Source: Flavobacterium galactosidilyticum | GTDB taxonomy: Bacteria; Bacteroidota; Bacteroidia; Flavobacteriales; Flavobacteriaceae | Length of the DNA: 64,000 nt | NCBI RefSeq assembly: GCF_020911945.1 | Contig: NZ_CP087135.1 | Span: forward strand, 1,612,001-1,676,000 | Reading direction: 5' to 3' | Made by a program: the position numbers and the translations under genes | Notes under the pieces: model-generated | Database searches by the model: none | What the model saw: the letters and a program-made list of their open reading frames with translations, nothing else | What the model was told of the DNA's origin: nothing | In this document: positions 1-9,639 of the stretch, in pieces | Layout: each line of letters starts with the position of its first letter | Numbering within the stretch: position 1 is the stretch's first letter

Positions 1-81
1 TGTGAAGTAATCTGGGTTATAAATCCCACAAAACACTTATATTCGTTTCTTATTCGTGATCTCTAAAAAAAAAACAAATAA

Positions 82-813
82 TTGAAAATAAAAAATTGTG
101 TGCACCTGTTAATTCTTTTGCTAGTAGTTAGTTGCCAAGTAACGGAAACCTTACATATCAATGATGACGGCAGCGGCAAAATAGAAACGGCTTCCCTTCG
201 CGATGAGCAAAGTTATATGCAGTTAGTGGGAGATAATTATGGCATTGAAGAAAAATTTGTTGATACAAGCTACGTTTTTAACGATTATATCACTCAGTAT
301 GCGGAGAATTTCTCCAGACTTCCATTAGCGGAAAAAGAAGTCTATAATAAATTCAAAGATGTGAATGTTCATATCAAAAAAAGCTCCTTCGACAAAGAAT
401 TCCGAACTACGATTTGGCAAGATTTCAAAAAAATAGAGGATGTTGTTGATCTTCAAAAAACCGAAAACTACGCGGATAATTTAAAACATAATTATGCACT
501 ATCCGCCGAAGAGCATTATTATGCCATTCGATACACCTTTGATGGAACTATTTTTAAGCGAGTAGTTGACATCACTGATCCAGTAGAATTAAAGAAACAG
601 CACGACATTATTTCAGAAAGGAAAATACAATTTTCTAATTTTAAAATCACGCAATCGTACGTTTTAAACTATCATTTTCCGAGAAAAATAAAATCAGTTT
701 CCAATCCAAATGCAAAAATCAACGAAGACAGAAAGTCTTTAATGCTACAATTTATTTTAACGGATTGTTTGCAAAGTCCCGAAATTACAGCTTTTGAAGT
801 GGTATTGGAATAG
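82..813 (+). CDS. putative lipoprotein of unknown function
   Basis: A 243-residue protein that I do not recognise. It opens with a short basic stretch, a hydrophobic segment and a lipobox (VVSC, Cys at residue 18), so it is probably a lipidated periplasmic or outer-membrane protein. The rest is soluble, rich in charged and aromatic residues, with no repeats or membrane segments. The only usable start is TTG at 82, which gives a compact lipoprotein signal; there is no Shine-Dalgarno sequence, as is normal in this phylum. A one-mismatch -7 box (TATATTCG, about 39-46) lies upstream. It stands alone, with lipB 144 bases downstream behind its own promoter. The signal is seen; surface location is inferred; function is unknown. 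Confidence 0.7.
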   Translation: MKIKNCVHLLILLLVVSCQVTETLHINDDGSGKIETASLRDEQSYMQLVGDNYGIEEKFVDTSYVFNDYITQYAENFSRLPLAEKEVYNKFKDVNVHIKKSSFDKEFRTTIWQDFKKIEDVVDLQKTENYADNLKHNYALSAEEHYYAIRYTFDGTIFKRVVDITDPVELKKQHDIISERKIQFSNFKITQSYVLNYHFPRKIKSVSNPNAKINEDRKSLMLQFILTDCLQSPEITAFEVVLE

Positions 814-850
814 AAAAATAGTAAAACCATATCAAAGCTTTTTTTTATCA

Positions 851-882
851 AATATATTGTGTCTTTGAGACTTTGTGGCATA
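851..882 (+). repeat. CTTTGxGxCTTTGTGG-type intergenic element
   Basis: A short run of CTTTGAGACTTTGTGG character lies in the spacer before lipB. A related sequence occurs twice, in inverted orientation, at 62530-62547 and 62602-62619. It looks like a dispersed intergenic element of this genome; its function is unknown. Confidence 0.35.
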
Positions 883-898
883 ACAGAATAATTAATTG

Positions 899-906
899 TA
901 TTTTTG
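899..906 (+). promoter_or_regulatory. predicted lipB promoter -7 box
   Basis: TATTTTTG matches the Bacteroidota -7 consensus TAnnTTTG exactly and sits 51 bases before the lipB ATG, implying a leader of roughly 44 bases. Confidence 0.6.
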
Positions 907-957
907 CATTTCACAAATAAGCGAACAGAAAAATTAATCTGTTCCTAGCAATAACAG

Positions 958-1659
958 ATGAATAAAACGATTCAACTTCAAGATTTAGGAAAGAAAGACT
1001 ACAAAGCAACTTGGGAATACCAAGAGGAATTATTCAAAGGAATTGTTGATCTGAAAATAAAAAATAGGAGAGAAGAACTTCATCTAGAGACTCCGAACTA
1101 TTTCTTATTTGTGGAACACCCTCACGTATATACATTGGGGAAAAGCGGTGATTTATCTAATTTGTTATTATCTGAAAACCAACTCGAAGCTAAAGGAGCA
1201 ACTTTTTACAAAATCAATCGTGGTGGTGATATTACCTATCATGGACCTGGACAAATTGTAGGATATCCCATTCTGGATTTAGAAAATTTCTTCACTGATA
1301 TTCATAAATATTTGCGTTTTATTGAAGAAGCGATCATTCTAACTTTAGCGGAATACGGAATAAGTTCTGGTCGCAGCGAAGGGGAAACTGGCGTTTGGTT
1401 AGGTGTTGGAACTCCATTTGCTAGAAAAATTTGTGCAATGGGTGTTCGTGCCTCACGTTGGGTAACTATGCACGGATTTGCATTAAATGTCAATGCGGAT
1501 TTGGGTTATTTTGATAATATCATTCCATGTGGGATTCGTGGAAAAGCGGTAACTTCTTTAAATGTAGAACTTGGTGTTGAGAAAGTAAACGAAGAAGAAG
1601 TAAAAGAAAAAATATTGAAACATTTTACGACTTTATTTGAATCGGAATTTGTTAGTTAA
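958..1659 (+). CDS. lipB: lipoyl(octanoyl) transferase LipB
   Basis: LipB moves the octanoyl group from acyl carrier protein to the lipoyl domains of 2-oxoacid dehydrogenases and the glycine cleavage system, the first step of endogenous lipoate synthesis in the cytoplasm. At 233 residues it is of normal length. The family signature RGGDITYHGPGQ lies near residue 85, the catalytic lysine is K157 (RKICAMG) and the acyl-carrying cysteine is C191 (IIPCG), followed by the conserved TSL. The ATG at 958 is preceded by an exact -7 box at 899-906. It is transcribed convergently with rnhB. LipA is not in the window. Identification is firm. Confidence 0.96.
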   Translation: MNKTIQLQDLGKKDYKATWEYQEELFKGIVDLKIKNRREELHLETPNYFLFVEHPHVYTLGKSGDLSNLLLSENQLEAKGATFYKINRGGDITYHGPGQIVGYPILDLENFFTDIHKYLRFIEEAIILTLAEYGISSGRSEGETGVWLGVGTPFARKICAMGVRASRWVTMHGFALNVNADLGYFDNIIPCGIRGKAVTSLNVELGVEKVNEEEVKEKILKHFTTLFESEFVS

Positions 1660-1694
1660 TCATACGCATTGTATGTGTCATTATCTCCTTGCCG

Positions 1695-1715
1695 GCTCGC
1701 GAGCACAGTCGAGAC
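1695..1715. repeat. GAGCrCAGTCGAGA dispersed element
   Basis: GAGCACAGTCGAGA, preceded by the palindrome CTCGCGAG, lies at the 3' end of rnhB. It matches the core of two direct repeats at 21676-21715 and 21751-21791, which suggests a dispersed intergenic element. Confidence 0.45.
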
Positions 1716-1719
1716 GCTT

Positions 1720-2379
1720 CTATAGCTCTAGCTGTAACTGCTCCGGCAATAACCTAAAACTCGTGCGGTGGTATTTGGTTACACCATATTTCCTAATCGC
1801 TTCTCGATGCTCTTTCGTGGGATAGCCTTTGTTTTTTTTCCAGTTATACATGGGAAATTCCTCATGAATGGCATTCATATACTCATCCCGATAGGTTTTA
1901 GCTAAAACGGATGCCGCTGCAATACTCAAAAATTTAGAATCTCCTTTTATAATACTAGTGCTTGGAATGGAAGTTAGAATCTCTAGCTCAGCTTCAGTAA
2001 AAATTTTGCCACTTTCATTTTTGATTCCTTTTTTTCTTAAAAAAGGAGTATTTCCGTCCACAATTATGTACTCGGGTAACGGATTTAATTTCAAAACACA
2101 CTCTTGCATTGCTTTTATCGAGGCATTTAATATGTTAATTGCGTCAATTTCTTGGGGTTCAAGATGAGTTATCGCAAACGTTATAGCTTGCTCTTCAATT
2201 AGGGGTCTTAGTAGCTCTCTAGTTTTTTCAGAAAGCTGCTTACTGTCATTCAAAATTTTATTAGTAAAATTTACGGGAAGCATCACTGCTGCTGCTGTTA
2301 CGGGGCCTGCAAGACAACCGCGTCCAGCCTCATCTGTGCCAGCTTCTAGACTTTTTGAAGAGAAAAAAGGGCTTAACAT
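1720..2379 (-). CDS. rnhB: ribonuclease HII
   Basis: RNase HII cleaves the RNA strand of RNA-DNA hybrids and starts ribonucleotide excision repair. The 219-residue protein has the family N-terminal block [13 protein letters not shown] (about residues 14-26), containing the first metal-binding Asp-Glu pair, an internal VDGN block (about 109-112) and the [21 protein letters not shown] block (about 138-163) with the remaining acidic ligand. The length and start are typical. It reads toward lipB, with a 60-base gap that includes a GAGCACAGTCGAGA-like repeat, and is divergent from the SusC-like gene. It is a housekeeping gene with nothing unusual in sequence. Confidence 0.96.
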   Translation of the reverse strand: MLSPFFSSKSLEAGTDEAGRGCLAGPVTAAAVMLPVNFTNKILNDSKQLSEKTRELLRPLIEEQAITFAITHLEPQEIDAINILNASIKAMQECVLKLNPLPEYIIVDGNTPFLRKKGIKNESGKIFTEAELEILTSIPSTSIIKGDSKFLSIAAASVLAKTYRDEYMNAIHEEFPMYNWKKNKGYPTKEHREAIRKYGVTKYHRTSFRLLPEQLQLEL

Positions 2380-2546
2380 TAGTGTTTTTTTTATTGCAAA
2401 GTACGTGTTTTAATGCCGTTTTTATGCTGTATTTTTGACTGATTTATTTTTTTTTACGTTAAAATAAATAATTTTTGTTATTAATCATTGTTTATTTAAG
2501 ATTTTATTAAGAAGTTTGCCGCCTAACCAATTCAAATTAATAAAAA

Positions 2547-5500
2547 ATGAGATTAAAATTCAAATGGATTTTTGCGTTACTGATGGCGATGTCTATGCAG
2601 TTTTCTTTTGCACAAGAAAAAACTGTTTCGGGTGTTGTTTCAGATCAAACTGGTCCAATTCCAGGAGTAAATGTTGTTGTTAAGGGAACAAGTAATGGTG
2701 TTCAAACTGATTTTGATGGAAAATACGCTATCAAAGCAAAAACAGGTGATGTTCTAGTGTTCTCTTTTATAGGAATGAATAATTCAAATGTTACTGTAGG
2801 TGCTTCAAATACAGTAAGTGTTAAAATGACATCAGACTCTCAAAACCTTGAAGAAGTAGTTGTTGTTGCTTATGGTAAAGTTAAAAAGTCTGAATATACA
2901 GGTTCTGTTGCTTCAATAAAAGCTGCTGATATTGAAAACCGACCATTAACAAACGTTTTAGGAGGCTTAGACGGTGCCACTTCTGGTATTCAAATTCAAA
3001 GTTCAGCAGGTCAGCCAGGCTCAGCTCCAGCAATTAGAATTAGAGGCTTTAGCTCTATTAATGGATCTAATACTCCATTGTATATAGTAGATGGAGTTCC
3101 TTACACTGGTGATATTAGTACAATTAACAGTTCAGATGTTGAAAGTTTGAACGTGTTAAAAGATGCATCATCAACATCTTTATACGGATCTAAAGCTGCT
3201 AATGGTGTAATTATTATTACAACCAAAACGGGAAAATCTACAAAAGATAAATTTTCTTTAAACGTAAGTACAGGTTTATCTTCTCGTTCTATTCCAGAAT
3301 ATGATAGAGTAAATGCTAATCAATACTATCCATTAGAGTGGGAAGCTCTTAGGAATAGTAGGCCTATGGGTACACCAGTCCAGATGGATGCTGCAAATCT
3401 TTTTGCGACTAATAATATCGCTGGTTTACTAGTGACAAATCCTTTTAATGTTGCTAATAATCAAATTGTAGGAACTGATGGTAAGTTGAATCCTAATGCG
3501 TCTTTATTATATCCTGAAGATTTGGATTGGGAAAAACAGTTGACTAGAGCCGGTGTGAGAAGAAATGTTGATTTTTCTTATCAAGGTAAGTCGGAAACTT
3601 CTAATTATTTTGTTTCGTTAAATAACTTAAATGAACAAGGTAGTATTTTGAAATCTGATTACGAAAGAACAACTGCACGTATTAACATTAATTCAAAATT
3701 TAAAGAGTGGTTTAGAACAGGTTTAAATTTATCTGGAGCTCTTACAAGTTCTAATCAAGCTGTTGACGGAGCTAACAATTCCTCCTCTTTTAATAATCCT
3801 TTTAGAACAATTAGATACATGGGGCCAATTTATCCTGTGTTTGATCATAATCTTGATGGAAGCTATTTGTTAAACGGTGCTGGTGAAAGAGTGTATTCAA
3901 CTTTGAGAGGACCTCAAGCCTCTAATGGACGTAATATTATTTACGAAACATTGAATGATAGTGACAGTAATGAGTCTATTGCTTTGTCAGCAAGAACTTT
4001 CGCTGAATTTAAAATTTTGAAAGATTTTACCTTCACTACAAATTATGCTATTGATAAAAGGTCACTTAATACATCAGATTATAAAAACATTCTAATAGGT
4101 GATGCGCAAGGAGTAGGTGGAGCTTCTAAAGAAAATTTTGTTACAACAGGAGTAACTTTTAATCAACTTTTAGAATATTCTAAATCTTTTAATTCACATA
4201 ATTTTACTGTATTATTAGGTCATGAAAGTTTTGATTATGAGACAAATTTAGTTACTGGAACTAAAAGAGGACAGGTTGTGAATGATAACTCAGAATTAAT
4301 TAATTTTGTAACTGTTACAAATTTAGATTCATATAGTAGAAATTATTCTACTGAAGCTTATTTCTCAAGACTTGGATATGATTACGATGGTAAATATATA
4401 CTTTCAGCTTCTATCCGTAGAGATGGCTCATCAAAATTTGCTAAAAATAACCGTTGGGGTAATTTCTGGTCTTTTGGTGCAGCATGGAATATTAGTAAAG
4501 AAAATTTCTTATCTGAAGCTTCTTGGATTAATGACTTAAGACTTAGAGGTTCGTTTGGTGAAGTTGGTAATGATTCTCATATTAGTAATGCAGGTTTAAG
4601 TTTTTATGTTAGCCAACCAACTTACGCATTAGGATATGATAATGATTCTGAAGGAGGTATTGTCGCTAATGGTATTGGAGCGCCAAATTTAAAATGGGAA
4701 AAAAATACACAATCAGATGTTGCTATTGAATTTGCTGCCTTCAAAAATAGATTTAGCGGTTCTGTGGAATATTATAATCGTAAAACAGACGGTTTAATTT
4801 TTGAAGTTCCAAACCCTTTATCACTTGGCTTGGATAATAGAGTTGAAAATATCGGTTCGATGTTTAATAGTGGTATAGAGGTTTCTTTGAACGCTACATT
4901 TGTAAAAACGAAAGATTTCTCTTGGAATTTTAATGTGAATGCATCAACACTTAAAAATGAAATCACTGCATTGCCTCAAGCAGAAATTATCAATGGTACA
5001 AAGAAATTTTCAGTAGGAAGTTCAATATATGATTATTGGTTAAGAGATTGGTATGGTGTAGATGCTACAGATGGTTATGCTTTATACAAATCTGATCCAG
5101 CTAAAATTGTTGCAGGTGATGTAGAGCAACGCGTGGTAAACGGTGAGAATGTAACAACGAATCACACAAAAGCACTATACATTTATGCAGGTTCTGCCAT
5201 TCCTGATTTGTTTGGAAGTTTCTCAAATACATTTAAGTATAAAGGATTAGAATTGAGTCTTATGTTTACTTATCAGTTGGGCGGACAAACATATGATAGT
5301 AATTATGCTTCTTTGATGCATACTGGAAGTGAGTATGGTTCTGCTTTAAGTACAGACATCTTAAATAGGTGGCAAAAAGCAGGTGATGTAACAAACGTTC
5401 CTAGATTAGATGTTGGTAGAAATACGCAGTCATCAGCAGCATCTGACAGATGGTTAGTTGATTCTGATTATTTATCGTTTAGACAAGCGAACTTATCTTA

Positions 5501-5687
5501 CAACATACCAGCAGATTTGATTTCGAGATTGGGTGTAGATAATGTTAAATTCTTTGTAAGTGGTGAAAATTTAGCATTGTACACAAAGAAAAAAGGAATG
5601 GATCCAACTCAAAACTTTAATGGTACTACTCAGAACAGATTTTCTCCTTCAAGGATTGTTTCTTTAGGCCTTAATATAAACTTTTAA
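2547..5687 (+). CDS. SusC/RagA-family TonB-dependent outer-membrane transporter
   Basis: A 1046-residue TonB-dependent receptor of the SusC/RagA type. It has a signal peptide (about residues 1-22, ending FAQ), a carboxypeptidase-regulatory-like domain (GVVSDQTGPIPGVNVVVKGT, about 29-48), a TonB-box region (EEVVVVAYG), a plug domain (about 115-225, with the PLYIVDGVPY and GSKAANGVIIITTKTG motifs) and a long beta-barrel ending in an aromatic residue (LNINF). Such proteins import oligosaccharides, peptides or other large nutrients with a SusD lid. The SusD partner follows after 11 bases. No hydrolase, sulfatase or sensor gene flanks the pair, so the substrate cannot be predicted. The family call is certain. 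Confidence 0.96.
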   Translation: MRLKFKWIFALLMAMSMQFSFAQEKTVSGVVSDQTGPIPGVNVVVKGTSNGVQTDFDGKYAIKAKTGDVLVFSFIGMNNSNVTVGASNTVSVKMTSDSQNLEEVVVVAYGKVKKSEYTGSVASIKAADIENRPLTNVLGGLDGATSGIQIQSSAGQPGSAPAIRIRGFSSINGSNTPLYIVDGVPYTGDISTINSSDVESLNVLKDASSTSLYGSKAANGVIIITTKTGKSTKDKFSLNVSTGLSSRSIPEYDRVNANQYYPLEWEALRNSRPMGTPVQMDAANLFATNNIAGLLVTNPFNVANNQIVGTDGKLNPNASLLYPEDLDWEKQLTRAGVRRNVDFSYQGKSETSNYFVSLNNLNEQGSILKSDYERTTARININSKFKEWFRTGLNLSGALTSSNQAVDGANNSSSFNNPFRTIRYMGPIYPVFDHNLDGSYLLNGAGERVYSTLRGPQASNGRNIIYETLNDSDSNESIALSARTFAEFKILKDFTFTTNYAIDKRSLNTSDYKNILIGDAQGVGGASKENFVTTGVTFNQLLEYSKSFNSHNFTVLLGHESFDYETNLVTGTKRGQVVNDNSELINFVTVTNLDSYSRNYSTEAYFSRLGYDYDGKYILSASIRRDGSSKFAKNNRWGNFWSFGAAWNISKENFLSEASWINDLRLRGSFGEVGNDSHISNAGLSFYVSQPTYALGYDNDSEGGIVANGIGAPNLKWEKNTQSDVAIEFAAFKNRFSGSVEYYNRKTDGLIFEVPNPLSLGLDNRVENIGSMFNSGIEVSLNATFVKTKDFSWNFNVNASTLKNEITALPQAEIINGTKKFSVGSSIYDYWLRDWYGVDATDGYALYKSDPAKIVAGDVEQRVVNGENVTTNHTKALYIYAGSAIPDLFGSFSNTFKYKGLELSLMFTYQLGGQTYDSNYASLMHTGSEYGSALSTDILNRWQKAGDVTNVPRLDVGRNTQSSAASDRWLVDSDYLSFRQANLSYNIPADLISRLGVDNVKFFVSGENLALYTKKKGMDPTQNFNGTTQNRFSPSRIVSLGLNINF

Positions 5688-5698
5688 TTTTAACTAGT

Positions 5699-7168
5699 AT
5701 GAAAATTAATATTTCAAAATACATAATCGCGGGTTGCTCGATGATCTTATTAGGATCGTGTTCAAGCGATTTTCTTGAGCAATCTCCCACTGAATTTATC
5801 AGTGAAGGTGCTGCAACTGCAGACACTAAAGCGTTGTTTTTATCTTTGAACGGAATACATCGCTCGATGTATATAAGATATGAGGATCAAGGGCAAACAG
5901 GTGTAGGTGGTATTATGCAACAAATGGATATTGCAGGTGAAGATTTAGTTTACACTGCATCAAATTTATGGTATAGAAGTGTTTATGACTGGACTGCAGC
6001 TTCAAATGAGAATTCTGCTGAGATAAGATTTCCTTACAGAACGTTTTACCAAATTATCAGAAACTCAAATGCTATAATTAATAATGCAGATGCTGCTAAA
6101 GGACCTCAAGAAGATAAGAATGTGACAAAAGGACAAGCTCTTTTGTATAGAGCGTTCAGTCACTTCCAATTGGTTCAAATTTACGCTAAAAGATATGTAA
6201 ATGGCGCGCCTAATACTCAAGATGGTGTACCACTTGTTTTGACAACTCAAGATATAGTGGGTAGATCTTCAGTTGAAGATGTTTACAAGCAAATAAACGC
6301 TGATATCGATGAAGCTATCGATTTGTTAAAGGGATATAAAAAGCCTAATAATTCTCATTTAGATTCAGGAGTGGCTCATGGATTAAAAGCTCGTGTTAAT
6401 TTAGTACAAGGAAATTGGGGGATTGCTGCTGATAATGCAAGTAAAGCTAGAGCAGGAAAAAATTTAATGACAATTGCTGAGTACACTAGCGGATTTAATA
6501 ATTATGCCAATCAAGAATGGATGTGGGGAAGTCATATTGTAGAATTACAAACTGCCTATTTTGCAAACTTTGGAGGATACATGTCTCGTAACTTTAGTTC
6601 GACTGTTATTAGAGCTTGTCCTAAAGCAATTAACAGTAAATTGTATGATTTGATTCCTACAACTGATGTTCGTGCTGCTATTTTTAGTAAAACTGGTCAA
6701 CATCCAAACATTGTATTGGTTTCTAATGCGCAAAAATTTCCTTACACGAGTCAAAAGTTTTTGTCTGTAAGTACGGGTGATAGTCGTTGTGACGTGCCTT
6801 ATATGCGTGCTGCTGAAATGTATTTGATAGAAGCTGAGGCTAAAGCTAGATTGGGTGCTACTGATGCAGCGCAAGTTCTTTTTGATTTTGTCAAAAAAAG
6901 AAATCCTTCCTACGTACTATCTACTAAAACTGGTCAAGCATTGGCTGATGAAGTTATGTTTCAAAGAAGAATTGAACTATGGGGAGAAGGATTTAGGTTT
7001 ATGGACTTAAAAAGAACAAATTCCGCTTTAGACAGAAGTGGCGCAAATCATAATTCAATTTACACTGGAAATGTTACAACTGTGCCAGCAAATGATAAAA
7101 GATGGCAATGGCTAATACCAAGAAGTGAAATTAATGCAAATCCTTTAGTCAAACAAAACGATTTATAG
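5699..7168 (+). CDS. SusD/RagB-family nutrient-binding outer-membrane lipoprotein
   Basis: A 489-residue SusD-like lipoprotein, the surface lid of the SusC channel encoded 11 bases upstream. A lipobox (LLGSC, Cys at residue 21) follows a short hydrophobic signal. The N-terminal SusD region (SDFLEQSPTEFIS) and the C-terminal RagB/SusD block with FQRRIELWGEGFRFMDLKRT and WQWLIPRSEI are the family hallmarks; tetratricopeptide-like helices lie between. A strong terminator at 7252-7294 closes this two-gene operon. It is somewhat shorter than the commonest SusD proteins but appears intact. The substrate is unknown. Confidence 0.95.
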   Translation: MKINISKYIIAGCSMILLGSCSSDFLEQSPTEFISEGAATADTKALFLSLNGIHRSMYIRYEDQGQTGVGGIMQQMDIAGEDLVYTASNLWYRSVYDWTAASNENSAEIRFPYRTFYQIIRNSNAIINNADAAKGPQEDKNVTKGQALLYRAFSHFQLVQIYAKRYVNGAPNTQDGVPLVLTTQDIVGRSSVEDVYKQINADIDEAIDLLKGYKKPNNSHLDSGVAHGLKARVNLVQGNWGIAADNASKARAGKNLMTIAEYTSGFNNYANQEWMWGSHIVELQTAYFANFGGYMSRNFSSTVIRACPKAINSKLYDLIPTTDVRAAIFSKTGQHPNIVLVSNAQKFPYTSQKFLSVSTGDSRCDVPYMRAAEMYLIEAEAKARLGATDAAQVLFDFVKKRNPSYVLSTKTGQALADEVMFQRRIELWGEGFRFMDLKRTNSALDRSGANHNSIYTGNVTTVPANDKRWQWLIPRSEINANPLVKQNDL

Positions 7169-7251
7169 TTTTAACTATATTAGTTGAGATTTCATCAATT
7201 TTTATAAAGTGATTATTTGTTTCGTAAAAAAAGCATCTAATACATCATTTT

Positions 7252-7294
7252 AAAGCAGCTATAAGAATTTATTCTTGTAGCTGCTTTTTTTTTT
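7252..7294 (+). terminator. rho-independent terminator of the SusCD operon
   Basis: AAAGCAGCTA and TAGCTGCTTT form a 10-bp stem around an AT-rich loop that can pair further (AAGAAT/ATTCTT). The 3' arm runs into an uninterrupted T tract. Confidence 0.85.
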
Positions 7295-7400
7295 CGATAA
7301 GTTTGAAAAATGATAATACCTCAACTTTTTATAAGTATAAGTCCGCCTAAGAATTGTAATATATGAAGTGTTTTTACTCGAATATTAAATCCAAATTATA

Positions 7401-7408
7401 TATATTTG
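7401..7408 (+). promoter_or_regulatory. predicted promoter of the polysaccharide locus
   Basis: TATATTTG is an exact TAnnTTTG -7 box 91 bases before the exporter permease start. No clear TTTG -33 element is seen at 19-20 bases, so strength is uncertain. Confidence 0.5.
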
Positions 7409-7498
7409 TCTGGTAATGAAAGCCTTTGTAAAATAAAGAAAATGAACATTACTGCGGATATGCGGTATCCATCAATAGTCTGATTTGAGTAACATTCA

Positions 7499-8368
7499 AT
7501 GAACCATTTAGAACAAAAAAATACCACTTGGTTGTTTGAAATAACACCAAAAAATAAATTCTTCTCGCTGAATCTTAATGAGGTTTGGCAGTATAGGGAT
7601 TTGTTGCTTCTTTTTGTAAAAAGAGATATTGTAACGGTTTACAAACAAACGGTTTTAGGCCCGCTTTGGTATTTGATACAACCGCTGTTTACCTCTATTA
7701 CATTTACTATTATTTTTAATAATTTAGCCGGTATAAATACAGGAACCGTACCTCCATTTTTGTTCAATTTGGCAGGAATCACGGTTTGGAATTATTTCAC
7801 TGCCTGTCTTACGGGAACTTCTAATACTTTTGGTGCCAATGCAGGAATTTTTGGAAAAGTATATTTCCCCCGCATTATTGTTCCCATTTCAATTGTGATT
7901 TCTAACTTGTTGAAATTTGGAATCCAATTTGGCATTTTCATCGCTTTTTATTTATTCTACTATTTTCAAGGAGCAGCAATAAGCTTAAACGGCCTGGTTG
8001 TTTTTTTTCCATTGCTAATTCTAGTAATGGGGATTTTAGGACTGGGATTAGGAATGTTTATTTCTTCTTTGGTAACCAAATACAGAGATTTTAGCTACTT
8101 AATTGGCTTTGGCGTGCAATTGCTGATGTATGTTTCGGCAGTCGTTTATCCTATGGCATTGGTTAAGGAAAAAATGCCCGAATATGCCTGGTTGGTGCAA
8201 TACAATCCGCTCGCTAATATTATAGAAACTACCCGTTATATGTTATTAAATGTAGGATACCTCTCTTTTTGGGGATTAGGATATACATTTCTGGCGACAG
8301 TTTTGATTTTCTTAGTTAGCGTTTTGATTTTTAATAGAACCGAGAAGAGTTTTATAGATACTGTGTAA
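7499..8368 (+). CDS. ABC-2 type polysaccharide exporter permease (Wzm-like)
   Basis: A 289-residue inner-membrane permease of the ABC-2 family that exports lipid-linked polysaccharide with the ATPase encoded one base downstream. It has the family N-terminal amphipathic block (LNEVWQYRDLLLLFVKRDIVTVYKQT, quoted in part, about residues 22-47) and the FGPLWYLIQP-like sequence LGPLWYLIQP, followed by about six membrane segments and the terminal NRTEKSFIDTV tail. It heads the polysaccharide locus and has its own upstream promoter. Wzm/Wzt systems export O-antigen or capsule; which one cannot be told here. Confidence 0.93.
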   Translation: MNHLEQKNTTWLFEITPKNKFFSLNLNEVWQYRDLLLLFVKRDIVTVYKQTVLGPLWYLIQPLFTSITFTIIFNNLAGINTGTVPPFLFNLAGITVWNYFTACLTGTSNTFGANAGIFGKVYFPRIIVPISIVISNLLKFGIQFGIFIAFYLFYYFQGAAISLNGLVVFFPLLILVMGILGLGLGMFISSLVTKYRDFSYLIGFGVQLLMYVSAVVYPMALVKEKMPEYAWLVQYNPLANIIETTRYMLLNVGYLSFWGLGYTFLATVLIFLVSVLIFNRTEKSFIDTV

Positions 8369-8369
8369 A

Positions 8370-9632
8370 ATGAAAGATATTATATTAAAAGCCGAAAACA
8401 TCTCCAAGCAATACCGCCTCGGTCAGGTAGGAACAGGTACGCTTAGTCATGATTTGAACCGTTGGTGGCATCAGGTTCGTGGAAAGGAAAATCCCTATTT
8501 AAAAATAGGCGACACTAATGATCGAAGCACTAAGGGCGAAAGCGATTATGTTTGGGCTTTGCAGGATATCAATTTTGAAGTGGAGCGCGGCGAAGTACTT
8601 GGTATTATTGGTAAAAACGGTGCAGGAAAATCGACTTTGTTAAAAATTTTATCAAGAGTGACGGCTCCTACTACGGGAAACATTAAGTTTGGCGGTCGAG
8701 TGGCTTCGTTACTGGAAGTGGGAACTGGTTTTAATGGCGAAATGACAGGAAGAGAAAACATATACCTAAATGGTGCTATTCTTGGGATGACCAAAAAAGA
8801 AATTGCCTCTAAGATTGATGAAATTATCGATTTCTCGGGTTGTGAGCGCTATATTGACACTCCTGTAAAACGCTACAGTTCGGGAATGACCGTACGACTG
8901 GCTTTTGCCGTAGCGGCGTTCCTAGAACCTGAAATTCTTATCATTGATGAGGTTTTGGCCGTGGGTGATGCCGAATTCCAAAAAAAAGCCATTGGCAAAA
9001 TGCAGGATATTTCTAAAGGTGAAGGTAGAACGGTGCTGTTTGTGAGTCATAATATGGCGGCGGTGAAGAGTTTGTGTACGAGAGGGATTGTTTTGGAGAA
9101 TGGAAAAGTGATTTTTGAGGGCGGGATTGATCAGACAATTAGTAAATATCTTCAAGCAGAAAAAGTCAATATAAAATTGAAAGATATAAAAATAAGAACC
9201 GGAAACAAAAAAGTCCTTTTTGAAAATGTTAAGGTATTTGGCGCTGAAGAAAGTGTAACTCCAATAACAGGAGGTGAAATGACAATTCTATTTGAAATCG
9301 AAAATGGAGAAATGTTAGATTCAAAAAATATTCGTTTTGATATGAGAATTGAAGATAATTTTGGTCAAAGATTAGCATGGGTGAGTTCAAGTTTAAAAGA
9401 AATTGAAAATATTAATAATACAAATCAAATAAGGCTCACTTTTTTAAAAAACCCGTTTGATAAAGGTGTTTATTTCGCTACAATATATTTAGGAGTGAAT
9501 AATGAAGATGCTGATCTAATAGAAAATGCTTTTTCATTTGAAGTTGAAGAGGGAGATTATTTTTTACCTGGAAAAAAAATACCGCAAGGGCAAAGCAAGC
9601 TTTTTGTTAATTTTGAAGTTGAATATTTATAA
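8370..9632 (+). CDS. polysaccharide ABC exporter ATPase with C-terminal glycan-binding-type domain (Wzt-like)
   Basis: A 420-residue cytoplasmic ATPase partner of the Wzm-like permease. The nucleotide-binding domain (about residues 1-265) shows Walker [10 protein letters not shown] (about 83-91), the signature YSSGM (about 170), Walker [14 protein letters not shown] (about 190) and the H-loop VSHNM. A separate C-terminal domain of about 150 residues follows. In characterised Wzt proteins such a domain binds the finished glycan end and sets export specificity; that role is inferred here. The gene follows the permease after one base and precedes the FkbM methyltransferase by seven. Confidence 0.93.
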   Translation: MKDIILKAENISKQYRLGQVGTGTLSHDLNRWWHQVRGKENPYLKIGDTNDRSTKGESDYVWALQDINFEVERGEVLGIIGKNGAGKSTLLKILSRVTAPTTGNIKFGGRVASLLEVGTGFNGEMTGRENIYLNGAILGMTKKEIASKIDEIIDFSGCERYIDTPVKRYSSGMTVRLAFAVAAFLEPEILIIDEVLAVGDAEFQKKAIGKMQDISKGEGRTVLFVSHNMAAVKSLCTRGIVLENGKVIFEGGIDQTISKYLQAEKVNIKLKDIKIRTGNKKVLFENVKVFGAEESVTPITGGEMTILFEIENGEMLDSKNIRFDMRIEDNFGQRLAWVSSSLKEIENINNTNQIRLTFLKNPFDKGVYFATIYLGVNNEDADLIENAFSFEVEEGDYFLPGKKIPQGQSKLFVNFEVEYL

Positions 9633-9639
9633 AAAGCCC

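Larger units (their letters stand above)
7169..7498. other. intergenic region between SusD gene and polysaccharide locus
   Basis: This 330-base gap holds the SusCD terminator (7252-7294), a predicted promoter (7401-7408) and an AT-rich leader of about 85 bases. The leader contains one small hairpin (GGATA/TATCC). No credible ORF is seen. Confidence 0.6.

Noticed and set aside
6545..6874. 109-residue minus-strand ORF inside the SusD gene
   Set aside because: It is antisense to conserved SusD sequence, has a Ser/Thr-rich shadow composition and no domain or promoter.
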